From: Salsuginibacillus halophilus
GTDB lineage: Bacteria; Bacillota; Bacilli; Bacillales; Marinococcaceae
Length of the DNA: 64,000 bases
Direction: 5' to 3'
Assembly (NCBI RefSeq): GCF_003014715.1
Contig: NZ_PYAV01000006.1
Coordinates: forward strand, 1 to 64,000
The position numbers were made by a program, and so were the translations under genes. Shown piece after piece: positions 17,053-26,455 of this stretch. The stretch's first letter is position 1, and the number at the start of each line of letters is the position of its first letter. A model generated the notes under the pieces. It saw only the letters and a program-made list of their open reading frames with translations, did not search any database and was not told the origin of the DNA.

Positions 17053-17208
17053 AACAGCAACGCTCCTTTACAAATGCCTTATCTTCAGCTGCTGGCCGTT
17101 TTGTTTTCAAGAGCGCTGCAACGCTCTTTATGCGCGCACATATCATACGCTAAGTTTATTATCACACAACAAAGAATTTTCCGAATTTTTATTCTTTATT
17201 TATTATAA

Positions 17209-17248
17209 CGGCCGCCGGCGCATTTGTCACTTGAAAAGCCGGCGGACG
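17209..17248 (-). terminator. Hairpin after the DUF294 gene
   Basis: CGCCGGC-type arms (17211-17219 and 17237-17245) flank an AT-rich loop and are followed on the minus strand by TTATAATAAATAAAG. A second hairpin with AAGAGCG/CGCTCTT arms lies at 17109-17128. Either may end or weaken transcription toward the exonuclease gene. Confidence 0.6.
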
Positions 17249-17252
17249 TTCT

Positions 17253-19169
17253 TTAACCGCTGATACCAAAGGCGGTCAGCATCTCATTTTGCAGGCTGCG
17301 GATCGATTTCAGCGCAATCATTAACTCTTCTTTCTCCCGCGTCTTCATTTCGGAAAAATGAACTTCGCTCGTTGTTGCCTCGCCCCGTTGATAACGGCTC
17401 CATGATTGGGAGATCCGTACCCATAGCGCAGTTTCATAAGCAAATAACAGCTCATCTGCAAAATCTGCCGTGACAACTCCAGCCGCCTGCAATGCTGCAA
17501 TCCGCTCACGGGGTGTGCCTTCCACAATGTTGTGGCGCACACTTAACAACTGCAGGCTGTGATACAGCGGAAACAGCGCCTGCTTTTTAATATCAATACT
17601 TTCCCGCTTTTTGCGAAACAGCGCCCGGATCGGGTGATCAAGCGTCGGCACAGGCGTCTGCTTTTCTAGATCCGCCGCCCGGTACAAAAAGATGCGCGCC
17701 TGCTCGAGCTGATCTTCCACCGTCTGCACAAACTGATCATGCAGCGCTTCATCTCCGTACATAAATCGAAATGATAAAAAGTTGTGTGCAAGCAGAATAT
17801 TGTCGTTTGTTGCCCTGAGCGCCCAGCCGCGCAGCCGTTCCTCCCAGCGCGACAACGAGCCCCGCCAAGCCGGAAAGCTCGCCATCATATCTCCATCGCA
17901 CCGCTTGTACCCGGCTTTCTCCAGCATGTCCACGATGGCTCCTCCCAGTTCGGCAAAATACGCCTCGCCTGCTTCATCCACCGGTTCATAGACAAGGAAA
18001 TGGTCCTGGTCACTTAACATAAACTGTTCGGCTCTCGCACCGCTGCCCATCACGTAAAATCCGAAAGCTGCAGGCGGATCGCCGTGCCCGGCGTCATGAA
18101 GACGATCAAGCGCCAAGGTGACCGCCCGGCGGACGAGCCGGTCAAAGAGGTTCGTCACGACTTCAAGCAGGTGCAAGGTCGGAATGTCATCAGCGATGAG
18201 TTTTGTGAGCACGCCGTAAATCGCATGCTTTACTTCGGGCAGGCTCTCGGTGTCGGCGGTTTCAATTTCCTGCAGAATATCAAAGGTGCCCCGGTTTTTC
18301 TTGCGGAGCAGATCACTTAGTGTGAGCATACCTGCCGGCGCGCCGTCATCTGTAACAGGCAGGTGCTTGACGCCTTTTGTTAAAAAGGTTGAAAGCGCCT
18401 CGTAATAGTAGGTCGCCCGGTGCACCGTATGTGGTTCAGGCGTCATCACATCCCCTGCCGTTAAAGCAGTACTTGCGGTGGAAACCACGCGGGCAACGAG
18501 GTCTTTTTCTGTAATAATACCGGTAATCTGGCCCGCTTCGTTAATGACGAGCATCGAGCTTGCACCAGCATCGACCATGTCAGCGGCTGCCTCTTGTACA
18601 GGTGTTTCCTCTGTACACATCACCGGCGGCGCGTTCATTAAATCCTGCACCCGTCGGATGAATGCATCACTTTCACCCCACTGATTTGCAAGCTTAACCT
18701 GCTCGGCAAGGGAGGCATAAATTTCGCGCAGACGCACAGCAACCTGCCGCAGCATATAAGCACGTACCGTATCATCGACCCAGCGGGCTTCTAGTACTTC
18801 AAATGGGATATGAAGACAGACGACCGGTTTGACGGCTTTCACTTCCACCGTATGCGTTGTTTCGTGCATGTTCGGCTCACCGAGAAAGTCTGCGAGGCTT
18901 GAAAACCCGATCATTTCCCCGGATTCAAGCACTTCGAGCACTTCTTCGCCGCCGGAAGTTTCTCCAACCTGTACACAGACTTCGGCCACGCCTTGAAGTA
19001 AAAGAAGCAGGCCGTCGCGCTCTGCCTGGGCGTACAGCATTTTTGCATTTGATTTGTAATGGGTGAGCGTGCACAAATCATACAAACGCCGAAATTCAGC
19101 GGCAGAAGCGCCGCTGAACATCGGGTGGTTTTGGATCATTTCTTCATAAGCACTATTTATCGGAGCCAT
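17253..19169 (-). CDS. Cyclic-nucleotide-binding / CBS / DUF294 nucleotidyltransferase-like protein
   Basis: A 638-residue signalling protein with four parts: a cNMP-binding fold (about 15-135), a pair of CBS domains (about 170-290, with VQEAAADMVDAGASSMLVI and TGIITEKDLVARV), a DUF294 nucleotidyltransferase-like domain (about 330-470) and the DUF294 C-terminal helical domain (about 480-635). The GlnD-like active-site pattern is present as GSGARAEQFMLSDQDHFLVY. The CBS and cNMP modules suggest that adenine nucleotides or cyclic nucleotides control it. The start overlaps the symporter gene by 17 bp, so the two are translationally coupled and the protein probably controls that transporter. Confidence 0.9.
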   Translation of the reverse strand: MAPINSAYEEMIQNHPMFSGASAAEFRRLYDLCTLTHYKSNAKMLYAQAERDGLLLLLQGVAEVCVQVGETSGGEEVLEVLESGEMIGFSSLADFLGEPNMHETTHTVEVKAVKPVVCLHIPFEVLEARWVDDTVRAYMLRQVAVRLREIYASLAEQVKLANQWGESDAFIRRVQDLMNAPPVMCTEETPVQEAAADMVDAGASSMLVINEAGQITGIITEKDLVARVVSTASTALTAGDVMTPEPHTVHRATYYYEALSTFLTKGVKHLPVTDDGAPAGMLTLSDLLRKKNRGTFDILQEIETADTESLPEVKHAIYGVLTKLIADDIPTLHLLEVVTNLFDRLVRRAVTLALDRLHDAGHGDPPAAFGFYVMGSGARAEQFMLSDQDHFLVYEPVDEAGEAYFAELGGAIVDMLEKAGYKRCDGDMMASFPAWRGSLSRWEERLRGWALRATNDNILLAHNFLSFRFMYGDEALHDQFVQTVEDQLEQARIFLYRAADLEKQTPVPTLDHPIRALFRKKRESIDIKKQALFPLYHSLQLLSVRHNIVEGTPRERIAALQAAGVVTADFADELLFAYETALWVRISQSWSRYQRGEATTSEVHFSEMKTREKEELMIALKSIRSLQNEMLTAFGISG

Positions 19170-20814
19170 CGTTCATCCAAACCTCACCATCTTTATACGT
19201 CATCTGCTCCGGATAACGGAGATCGTGAACTTCTTCCTGCAGCTTCTGCGATGGTGGCGGTGTCATGAGTGATACGACGATGACAAGGATCACGTTAACA
19301 ATCACACCGAACACACCAGCACCGGTATCGGCAATACCAAAGAGCTGTACGCCGCTCATCGCAAGGAAGATATAGCTTAGTGTCGCAATAAGTCCACCTA
19401 GCATACCTGCAATCGCACCTTGAGCGTTCATCCGTTTCCACCATACCCCGAGGAAGAGTACCGGGAAGAACGTTCCTCCAGCTAAGGCGAAGGCCCAGGC
19501 GATAATTTGGGTAATCACCCCTGGCGGATCAAGGGCAATAACACCTGCGGCGATCGTTGCAGCAAAGATGGCAATTCGGCCGGCTAAAAGTCGTTTCGCA
19601 TCGCTTGCATCCGGACGGAGAAGTCGATAGTAAATATCGTGTGCAAAGGATGATGATATCGTAATTAATAGACCCCCGGCTGTTGAAAGCGCAGCAGCCA
19701 TCGCACCAGCAGCAACGAGACCGACAACGAACAAGCCGAGATTGGCAATCTCCGGTGTCGCCATGACGACAATGTCTTCATCGATATATAACTCTTCCCA
19801 GCTGACCGTACCGTCTCCGGCGGTATCGGCAAACTCGAGCAGCCCGGTGTTAATCCACGGCTCGGTCCAGGCTGGTAATTCATCGAGCGGCTGTCCAACC
19901 ACTTCGTTCATAATGACAAAGCGGGCAAACGCTGCATAAGCAGGGGCTGACAGGTATAACAACGCGATGAAAAGAAGCGCCCAAGCACCGCTCCAGCGGG
20001 CGGCTTTCATCGTCGTTACCGTGTAGAAGCGGACGATAACGTGCGGCAAGGATGCGGTACCGACCATTAAGGTAAATAAGAGTGCTAAAAACTGTGCTTG
20101 TGATCCTTGGTCAAACGGCGCGAAATATTCGGACAAACCAAGCTCGCGGTCAATCGCACCGAGTTCATTCACGACATTCCCGTATGTGAGCCACGGCAGC
20201 GGGTTGCCGAAAAACTGCAGCGACATAAATACGATTGGAATAATATAAGCCGTAATTAAAATGAGATATTGCGCCACCTGTGTCCAGGTAACACCTTTCA
20301 TACCGCCGAGCGTGGCATAAATAGCGATAATAAATACACCAATCATAACGCCCCATGCGGATGGGATGTTTAACAAGCGGCCAATAACAACCCCAGAACC
20401 GGAGAGCTGGCCGATAATATAAGTAAAGCTGATAATAATTGTTGCAATCGCACCGATCAGGCGCGCCTTGTTGCTGTCAAAACGGTCACCGATGAATTCC
20501 GGTACAGTGAAACGACCATATTTACGCAGCTGCGGTGCAAGTAAAAAGGTTAAAAGGAGATAACCGCCGGTCCACCCCATAATGTAGGCAAGACCGTCGT
20601 AACCGAGCATCATAACAGTCCCGGCCATACCGATAAACGAGGCGGCACTCATCCAGTCGCCGCCGATCGCCATACCGTTCCAGAATGGCGGGATCCCCCG
20701 GCTTGCTACGTAAAAGTCAGATGTTTTTTTCGCACGGTTGTAAATAGAAATCCAAATGTAGAGCGCGAACGTGAGTAAAATGAGTAAAAGAGACACTAAC
20801 GATTGTTGGTCCAT
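19153..20814 (-). CDS. Sodium:solute symporter, VC_2705-type large subunit
   Basis: A 553-residue SSS-family transporter with about 13 membrane helices; the N-terminal helix, VASRGIPPFWNGMAIGGDWMSAASFIG and the Na+-site helix regions are typical. Pairing with a DUF4212 small subunit puts it in the VC_2705 group, relatives of ActP; small organic acids such as acetate are likely but unproven substrates. An outer loop near residue 330 contains DTAGDGTVSWEEL, which fits an EF-hand calcium loop except at position 3. GGGAGG lies eight bases before the ATG. It is third-gene coupled: DUF4212, then this gene, then the DUF294 gene. Confidence 0.9.
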   Translation of the reverse strand: MDQQSLVSLLLILLTFALYIWISIYNRAKKTSDFYVASRGIPPFWNGMAIGGDWMSAASFIGMAGTVMMLGYDGLAYIMGWTGGYLLLTFLLAPQLRKYGRFTVPEFIGDRFDSNKARLIGAIATIIISFTYIIGQLSGSGVVIGRLLNIPSAWGVMIGVFIIAIYATLGGMKGVTWTQVAQYLILITAYIIPIVFMSLQFFGNPLPWLTYGNVVNELGAIDRELGLSEYFAPFDQGSQAQFLALLFTLMVGTASLPHVIVRFYTVTTMKAARWSGAWALLFIALLYLSAPAYAAFARFVIMNEVVGQPLDELPAWTEPWINTGLLEFADTAGDGTVSWEELYIDEDIVVMATPEIANLGLFVVGLVAAGAMAAALSTAGGLLITISSSFAHDIYYRLLRPDASDAKRLLAGRIAIFAATIAAGVIALDPPGVITQIIAWAFALAGGTFFPVLFLGVWWKRMNAQGAIAGMLGGLIATLSYIFLAMSGVQLFGIADTGAGVFGVIVNVILVIVVSLMTPPPSQKLQEEVHDLRYPEQMTYKDGEVWMNDGSDK

Positions 20815-20875
20815 TTGTGTAACCTCCCTATCGCAAATCGGAATCGAAATCTTTTAGCATATTCGTTAGTCAAAG

Positions 20876-21187
20876 TTAGTGATCGGATGCTCCACCGCTG
20901 ATTTGTTCGTTCTGCTTCTCATCAATGCCAAACTTCTTATCAACGCGGTCACTAATGATAGCGTTTGCAAATAACAAAATAACAAAGGTTACAACAGAGC
21001 CTTGTGCGCCCATGTAATAGTGCGCCGGCATGCCCATAATTGTTACGCCGCTTTGATGGATCGGCTCAGCAAAGATTGCCACACCAAACGAAACCGCAAA
21101 CCCAATCAACAAACAAACAGCAACAATCGTCGTTCGAATCTTAAAATACTTGTCTGCAACTGCTTTTTCGACTTTTCTCACAAACAT
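20876..21187 (-). CDS. DUF4212 symporter small subunit
   Basis: A 103-residue protein with two membrane helices (about 20-42 and 62-85) and a charged C-terminus. It contains the GAQGSVVTFVILLFANA pattern of the DUF4212 family, the small partner of VC_2705-type sodium:solute symporters, and lies directly before that symporter gene. AAGGAGGGG is close to the ATG at 21187; a GTG two codons on has better spacing and is a possible start. Probably first gene of the symporter operon. Confidence 0.85.
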   Translation of the reverse strand: MFVRKVEKAVADKYFKIRTTIVAVCLLIGFAVSFGVAIFAEPIHQSGVTIMGMPAHYYMGAQGSVVTFVILLFANAIISDRVDKKFGIDEKQNEQISGGASDH

Positions 21188-21323
21188 TCCCCTCCTTAAA
21201 CATGATGCAGTTTATATTTTAGGCCTTTAATTGATGAAAGAAGGCCAAAATACCACGCGACCCTTAAAGAATTTTAAACCTTTTCATGATTCTGAAATTT
21301 TTTCTGCGAAAATCGCCGGATGC

Positions 21324-21611
21324 TTATACAGCTCCGGCAGCTTCTTCTGCGTCTTTACCTTTCGTTACTGCACGGCATTTTTGACAAATAATCATCGGCG
21401 TATTTTTCTTCGCGATATAATAATTCGTTAAAATGACCGCCGGAATAAACAAGATGATCGCCGTGTACCACATGTAGGCAGCAGCCAGCATAACAACGAC
21501 CGGTAAAAAAGACATCATAATTACGTACCGCCCGCGAAAAAGGGTAAGTATATGCGAGCTCTCACATGATGGACAGTAGATTCCGTAATCGGGTGGGGAT
21601 TTCTTTGCCAT
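21324..21611 (-). CDS. Small membrane protein with two CxxC pairs (95 aa)
   Basis: The family is not one I recognise. Residues near the start carry CPSC and a second pair, CQKC, lies about 60 residues later, after two membrane helices (about 30-70). The two pairs could meet on the same side of the membrane to bind zinc. AAGGAG lies nine bases before the ATG at 21611, favoured over the ATG at 21629. It starts 21 bp after the small gene at 21633-21815, so the two are probably one operon. Confidence 0.7.
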   Translation of the reverse strand: MAKKSPPDYGIYCPSCESSHILTLFRGRYVIMMSFLPVVVMLAAAYMWYTAIILFIPAVILTNYYIAKKNTPMIICQKCRAVTKGKDAEEAAGAV

Positions 21612-21632
21612 CTTCATCGACTCCTTCATTGA

Positions 21633-21815
21633 TTAGCGCAAATTAAAAATAAACTCTACCGTATCCCAAAATGGCATCGGCACCATCGCAATCTGAACGA
21701 GGAGCATCCCGAATAATAAACCGAACGGCACGAGCAGAAAAACCGGCTTTTTATATTTAATTGTAACAACAATCATCACTAACGTAATCACCCAAAACGT
21801 GATTAACATCCACAT
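21633..21815 (-). CDS. Small membrane protein (60 aa)
   Basis: Two predicted membrane helices with a short KYKKP turn between them; function unknown. GAGGAGG lies seven bases before the ATG at 21815, giving a compact protein that begins MWMLITFWVI. A longer frame reaching 21920 has no ribosome site and adds an unlikely hydrophilic extension. Likely co-transcribed with the CxxC membrane protein that follows. Confidence 0.65.
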   Translation of the reverse strand: MWMLITFWVITLVMIVVTIKYKKPVFLLVPFGLLFGMLLVQIAMVPMPFWDTVEFIFNLR

Positions 21816-21977
21816 ATATGTGCCTCCTCGTTGTGCAGTCATGCAGTTCAGCTTTTGTTGGTGCATCACTTGAGTTGAGCTCGTCTTTTCATCCATTATA
21901 TGTACAAGTTGCTGTATCAATTATTTCAAAATTTTGAACAGACCGTCAAGTCTTTTCCGTAATTTTTGAAAACGAAT

Positions 21978-22045
21978 ATAAAAAATGGAACAGCCCCTGT
22001 ACTTGTCCACCGCGATTTAGCGGTAAACAGCCGGACTGTTCCATT
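21978..22045 (-). terminator. Long terminator-like hairpin after spoIIQ
   Basis: AATGGAACAG (21984-21993) pairs exactly with CTGTTCCATT (22036-22045); the loop holds a smaller ACCGC/GCGGT hairpin. On the minus strand a TTTTTATATT run follows, so it should end the spoIIQ transcript. Confidence 0.75.
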
Positions 22046-22050
22046 TCATT

Positions 22051-22905
22051 TTATCCTTCTTCGTCTTCTTCGTCTTCGTCGTCCTCAAGCCGCTCGCTGT
22101 CTTCTTCAGGGAAAGGAGGAAGCTCGTTTTCGTCAACTTCAGTTGATGGCTCGTCTGACTCTGCGTATTTCGCCTGTACCGCAATGTCCTCTACGCTTTC
22201 ACCAAAAATATCCTCTGGGTTGTGCGGTGTGCCGCCGGCGCGAATTTCAAAATGAGCGTGAACCCCGGCGTCGCTGTTAAATAAGTTGCGGCCGGCACTG
22301 CCGATTACTGCACTTTTTTCAACAACATCACCCTCTTCAACTTGTGGGTCTTCTAAACTGTTATACAAGGTCGTTACTTCATCTTCATGTTCAATCTCAA
22401 TTACATGGCCTAACAGCGGATCCTGTTCGCTCCGGATGACCTCACCGCTTGCAGCTGCTGTCACATCGAAGGCTTCTCCATCTTCCTTCGCCAGATCAAT
22501 TCCGGTGTTACGATAGTACATTTGGTTGTAGTAAACGAGTGACTGCTCTTGTTCTTCAGCGGAAGCGTCGTCTTGATAGAAAGTACCAATGATGTCCACG
22601 TTACTGTCGCTGATGACCGGCATTTCAAATGCTTCAGTTTCAGAGCCTACTGGCACAGCTTCTTCTTCTTCATCCATGCCACCATCGCCGTCATCGTCCG
22701 CATCTTCTTGTTCACCTTGATCATCGAACGGTTCTGCTACTTCATCCGGTCCGCCACCTTGTACAAGGAAAAACGAACCTAACAGTACAGCACATAAGGA
22801 GAGGTAGGCCGCCGGCCAGAACCAAGTCTGTTTTGACCATTGTTTTAACTGACCGCGTACACTTAATTTTTCTCCCTGCTGCTTCTGCTTTTCTTCATCT
22901 CGCAT
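22051..22905 (-). CDS. spoIIQ: Stage II sporulation protein Q (SpoIIQ)
   Basis: A 284-residue forespore membrane protein that binds SpoIIIAH across the two spore membranes. It has one N-terminal membrane helix (about 30-50), a long acidic linker and an M23/LytM-like domain (about 120-240). The zinc ligand histidine of active LytM enzymes is replaced by asparagine (NTGIDLA), while HAHFEIR remains; B. subtilis SpoIIQ also lacks this histidine and is not an active peptidase. The acidic C-terminal tail is long. GAGGTGGTGATC precedes the ATG. It follows spoIID, as in related genomes. Confidence 0.93.
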   Translation of the reverse strand: MRDEEKQKQQGEKLSVRGQLKQWSKQTWFWPAAYLSLCAVLLGSFFLVQGGGPDEVAEPFDDQGEQEDADDDGDGGMDEEEEAVPVGSETEAFEMPVISDSNVDIIGTFYQDDASAEEQEQSLVYYNQMYYRNTGIDLAKEDGEAFDVTAAASGEVIRSEQDPLLGHVIEIEHEDEVTTLYNSLEDPQVEEGDVVEKSAVIGSAGRNLFNSDAGVHAHFEIRAGGTPHNPEDIFGESVEDIAVQAKYAESDEPSTEVDENELPPFPEEDSERLEDDEDEEDEEG

Positions 22906-23008
22906 ATGATCACCACCTCACGAACCATTCTGATCCGCAAGATGGAAACTTATACCTTTTATTTTGAAAATTTGTCCATAGATACTTAGTGCACTACTTA
23001 TTTTATCT

Positions 23009-23055
23009 AAAAACCCCCACTTCAAAACAGCTTGCAAGAGCGTTAAGTGGGGGGA
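23009..23055 (-). terminator. Terminator after spoIID
   Basis: CCCCCACTT (23014-23022) and AAGTGGGGG arms with a 22-base loop, followed on the minus strand by TTTTTAG. It lies five bases beyond the spoIID stop codon. Confidence 0.85.
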
Positions 23056-23059
23056 TCGT

Positions 23060-24043
23060 TCAAATTTCTTCGATTACGACATCAGCATAGTAATGGTGAA
23101 TAATATCTTCAAAGCTGTAGCCGTTTTCGGCCATCCCGTTCGCACCGTATTGACTCATGCCAACACCGTGTCCCCAGCCGCGGGTTTCTACTGTAATTGT
23201 ATCACCGGTTCGGTGCCAGTTGAAATCGCTCGAGTCGAGTGCGAGCGCTTCACGAATTTCACGACCGTGAAACACATCTCCGTTGATATCTGCCTTAATT
23301 ACACGCCCACCGTCTGACCTTTGTTGGATGGCCCCGATATCTTCAGGCGGAAGCTCAACACCTAGGGCAGTCTCGACAGCTTCTACATCGAAAGTCGTCT
23401 GATTCGCATAGCGTGGTGATTCTTCGTCCCACGGACTCTCTACACTTTGTAAATACGGAAGGTCTTCTTCCCAATAGTCACTTGCGTTTTCTGTGGATCC
23501 GTTGCTTGTGGAGAAGAATGCAGCTGTAATCGGTGATCCATCATGGGTAATGATTTTACCGGAGGTTTCCTGGACCGCTTCATCGATCCGCGGCATTTTC
23601 CAGTGGAAATCACTCCCCCATTCAGCTTCAAGCTCATCACGGCTTTGATACACTTGATGCATCTCGTTATCCGTCACATCAGCTCCGTCGGGTACATTGA
23701 TTGTGTCTTCAGCTTTCAACTGACGCATAATGTATGTCCGGGCGGTCAAAGCTTGAGCCTTCAAAGCTTCCTTTTCAAAGTCAGCGGGCATTTCTGAAGC
23801 AACAACGCCGGCAACATACGTTTCAAGGGCGACTTCTTCTACATGACCGCTGTCTGTGCGATACACTGATATGGCCGTTTCTTCAGCTGCTTCTTCAGCG
23901 GCAGGCTTTGTGGCAGCAGCCGGTGTAGAAGACTCCGCCGGCTGGGTTCCCGGCGTTCCCGCCCAGATCGTTACGAGCAGTGATGGTAAAAATAAAAGCA
24001 CTGCGGCAGACACGAGCCCGAGCAGCAAGCTTTTTTTGAGCAT
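23060..24043 (-). CDS. spoIID: Stage II sporulation protein D (SpoIID)
   Basis: A 327-residue lytic transglycosylase that, with SpoIIM and SpoIIP, thins septal wall during engulfment. An N-terminal membrane anchor is followed by the SpoIID domain with ALKAQALTARTYIMRQL, FFSTSNGSTENASDYW and the C-terminal GWGHGVGMSQYGANGMAENG block. The catalytic glutamate region (VVASEMP) is present. AAGGGGGA lies before the ATG. It stands between murA and spoIIQ. Confidence 0.95.
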   Translation of the reverse strand: MLKKSLLLGLVSAAVLLFLPSLLVTIWAGTPGTQPAESSTPAAATKPAAEEAAEETAISVYRTDSGHVEEVALETYVAGVVASEMPADFEKEALKAQALTARTYIMRQLKAEDTINVPDGADVTDNEMHQVYQSRDELEAEWGSDFHWKMPRIDEAVQETSGKIITHDGSPITAAFFSTSNGSTENASDYWEEDLPYLQSVESPWDEESPRYANQTTFDVEAVETALGVELPPEDIGAIQQRSDGGRVIKADINGDVFHGREIREALALDSSDFNWHRTGDTITVETRGWGHGVGMSQYGANGMAENGYSFEDIIHHYYADVVIEEI

Positions 24044-24248
24044 GCAAAATTCCCCCTTCGCAGCCTGTAATGGCGGGACGCCGGCCGAACAGCGTCGCAG
24101 GGTGTACTGCCTCTGCGCGCCGGCCGGGGTTGCAGGGGTGGTCGTTCGTGATGCCGTCCCATGTGCATGTCTATGCCGGCAGGCGCAAGGTTATGCCGAG
24201 CACTTTGTTTTATAAGCTGGCGAGATTTGGGCTGTCAAATCTGACAAT

Positions 24249-24283
24249 CCTAAAAATCCCCGCTGCAAGAGCGAGGGGTTTCA
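24249..24283. repeat. Second copy of the murA terminator hairpin
   Basis: CCTAAAAA, CCCC, GCTGCAAGAGCGAGGGG and TTT in the same order as the murA terminator at 24751-24786, with only small changes. The two copies flank the mobile-like element at 24287-24749 as direct repeats. Confidence 0.8.
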
Positions 24284-24286
24284 GCG

Positions 24287-24749
24287 TATAGACAAACTTT
24301 CAAGAAAAGCGAAGGCTGAGCGGATGCTTGCCTCGGACCTCAAATTGCTCGGCAGAAGATCATTGTTCTGTGTAGGTGTCGCCGCCGATGCTTGTCAGCG
24401 TTGCGTCATTTGCTGGTCATCAATTGTAAAGGTCCTTTTGATCAAGCGATGTCTACATTCGTCAATTTCATCATGACGTTTTATGCGCAATAAAAAGAAG
24501 ATGATCCATTAATATAAAAGTGACCGAAACGAAAGACGGCGACTCCCAGAGGATCAAGCGCAGGCTGAAGATCCACTTGTTCGAATGGTTTCTATTCGAA
24601 CAAGTTAGCTGAAGCCAAGCCCTTGGGAAAGCGTCCATCTGGCGTGAAGGTTACGTTCATGATTCGGTTTTTATCCTCTTAATAAGGCAACCCCCGGAGC
24701 CCGGAGCAGTAAGCTGTGCGTGAATCTTGGGTTTTGTACTTTGTCGATA
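24287..24749 (-). mobile_element. Terminator-associated composite element (MITE-like), copy at murA
   Basis: A non-coding element of about 463 bp, reversed relative to the 8.2-kb copy. It begins TATAGACAAACTTT and ends TACTTTGTCGATA, degenerate inverted ends of the type TGTCGACAAA. It contains module C (24300-24490), module B (24521-24668, with the TTCGAA-type apical hairpin) and the 80-bp A segment that is found only next to the TGTCGACAAA end. It carries no gene, so any movement would depend on a transposase elsewhere. It lies between the two terminator copies in the 751-bp space between spoIID and murA; 24044-24248 shows nothing else. Confidence 0.75.
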
Positions 24750-24789
24750 GCCTAAAAACCCCCCGCTGCAAGAGCGAGGGGTTTTTGTC
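24750..24789 (-). terminator. Terminator after murA
   Basis: CCCCTCGCTC/GAGCGAGGGG-type hairpin with a CTTGCAG loop and a TTTTTAGG tail on the minus strand, just beyond the murA stop codon. Confidence 0.85.
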
Positions 24790-24794
24790 GTGAT

Positions 24795-26093
24795 TTAGTT
24801 TGCCGCTTCGTGGTCGTGTGTATCTTCGCCTGAGGCTGCTTCAATACGCTCGACGTCGGCACCAAGCGCCTGCAGCTTCTCATGAAAGTCCACATAACCA
24901 CGGTCAATATGGCGCAGTTCTGTCACGGTTGTTTCACCTTCAGCCACAAGACCAGCAATGACCAGCGCTGCTCCGGCACGGAGGTCGGTTGCAGCAACTT
25001 CAGCCCCTTGCAGGCGGCTCGGGCCGGAAATCACAGCCGAACGGTCTTCAATCTTAATTGAAGCATTCAGGCGCTGAAATTCTTCAACGTGCATGAAGCG
25101 ATTTTCAAACACGGTTTCGGTCAGCATACCTGTGCCGGTCGCCTGCGTTAAGAGCGCCATCATTTGTGCCTGCATATCGGTTGGAAAGCCTGGGTGCGGC
25201 ATCGTTTTGATATCAACCGGACGTAAAATATCCGGTCCGATGACGCGCATCCCTTCTTCTTCCTCTTCGATCACAACACCCATCTCACGCATCTTCGCAA
25301 CGAGCGGGCGGAGGTGTTCCGACCAAGCGCCATCAACGTACACATCGCCGGCAGTCATTGCTGCAGCCACCATAAACGTGCCAGCTTCAATCCGGTCCGG
25401 AATGATCGTGTGTTCAGCAGCGTGCAAGCGCTCCACGCCTTCAATCCGGATCGTACCTGTACCAGCGCCGCGTACCTTTGCTCCCATCGCATTCAAGTAG
25501 TTCGCAAGACAAACAATTTCCGGCTCTTCAGCGACGTTTTCCAGCGTCGTTGTGCCTTCAGCGAGCGCGGCAGCCATCATAATATTTTCAGTCGCACCGA
25601 CACTTGGGAAATCGAGATAAATTTTGGCGCCCTGGAGACGGCCGTTCACTTTTGCCTCAATATACCCTTGACCAACTTCAACTTCAGCACCCATCGCTTC
25701 AAAGCCTTTTAAGTGCTGATCAATCGGACGGGAGCCGATCGCACAGCCGCCTGGCAGCGCAATGTGTGCACGACCAATCCGAGCAAGAAGCGGCCCCATA
25801 ACGAGAAAGGACGCCCGCATTTTCCGTACATATTCGAATGGTGCATCAGGGCGCAGTGTATTTTCAGCGTTCGCTTGAAACACACCATCTTGATAAGAAA
25901 CATCCATATTCATATGCGCTAAAACATTCTGCATTGTATAAACGTCAGCGAGCGGCGGTACATCATAAAGTGTGCTCGTTCCTTCATCAGCGAGCAAAGA
26001 TGCCGCCATCACCGGAAGAACCGCGTTTTTCGCGCCTTCCGCTTTCACCGTGCCTTGTAAACGTTGTCCTCCTCGAACCAATATCTTTTCCAA
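24795..26093 (-). CDS. murA: UDP-N-acetylglucosamine 1-carboxyvinyltransferase MurA
   Basis: A 432-residue enzyme for the first step of peptidoglycan precursor synthesis, transfer of enolpyruvate from PEP to UDP-GlcNAc. The catalytic loop [15 protein letters not shown] has the cysteine that fosfomycin attacks; [12 protein letters not shown] near the N-terminus and the repeated EPSP-synthase folds are present. I take the TTG at 26093 as start because GGAGGGG lies six bases upstream and the product then begins MEKILVRGG, as in other MurA proteins; the longer ATG frame at 26147 is less likely. Position before spoIID marks it as the murAA paralogue. Confidence 0.95.
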   Translation of the reverse strand: MEKILVRGGQRLQGTVKAEGAKNAVLPVMAASLLADEGTSTLYDVPPLADVYTMQNVLAHMNMDVSYQDGVFQANAENTLRPDAPFEYVRKMRASFLVMGPLLARIGRAHIALPGGCAIGSRPIDQHLKGFEAMGAEVEVGQGYIEAKVNGRLQGAKIYLDFPSVGATENIMMAAALAEGTTTLENVAEEPEIVCLANYLNAMGAKVRGAGTGTIRIEGVERLHAAEHTIIPDRIEAGTFMVAAAMTAGDVYVDGAWSEHLRPLVAKMREMGVVIEEEEEGMRVIGPDILRPVDIKTMPHPGFPTDMQAQMMALLTQATGTGMLTETVFENRFMHVEEFQRLNASIKIEDRSAVISGPSRLQGAEVAATDLRAGAALVIAGLVAEGETTVTELRHIDRGYVDFHEKLQALGADVERIEAASGEDTHDHEAAN

Positions 26094-26237
26094 CGTATTC
26101 CCCTCCGCGTGGTCGTTCTTGCCTGCCGTGCCCCAAAGTGCCGGCACGAAACGGGCAGGAATTCCGACGTACTTTATTCGTATTCACTTTGTACAATAGG
26201 TGTGCCGTGTCATCCGCAAGATGCGGGCCTATATTCG

Positions 26238-26402
26238 TCAATCCGTGTCAAATTGTACGATTTTCTTCATACATCCATTTGTCTGTAAGCCAGCTGTTCC
26301 GGTGTATGTACGCTTTTTGATACCGCCTGTCCATACCGTTTCAGCGGCTTCGCTGAACTCTTCCCGATTCTTCATCCGTATAAACTCATCTGCACTTAGC
26401 AT
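26238..26402 (-). CDS. Possible small protein (54 aa), uncertain
   Basis: The 362 bp between ywzB and murA holds only this frame. It starts MLSADEFIRMKNREEFSEAA and ends KKIVQFDTD, with an AGGAATTCCTG palindrome rather than a clear ribosome site upstream. A CCGCATCTTGCGG hairpin without a T run follows the stop. In relatives a ywmB gene often occupies this place; I see no similarity, so this is either a novel small gene or a chance frame. Confidence 0.3.
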   Translation of the reverse strand: MLSADEFIRMKNREEFSEAAETVWTGGIKKRTYTGTAGLQTNGCMKKIVQFDTD

Positions 26403-26455
26403 GAAACAGGAATTCCTGAGTCATGCACATTCTTTTTCATTGACCTTGGTTTGCA

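Noticed and set aside
22051-22905. SpoIIQ as a damaged peptidase
   Set aside because: The missing zinc histidine is a normal trait of SpoIIQ proteins, so it is not evidence of decay.
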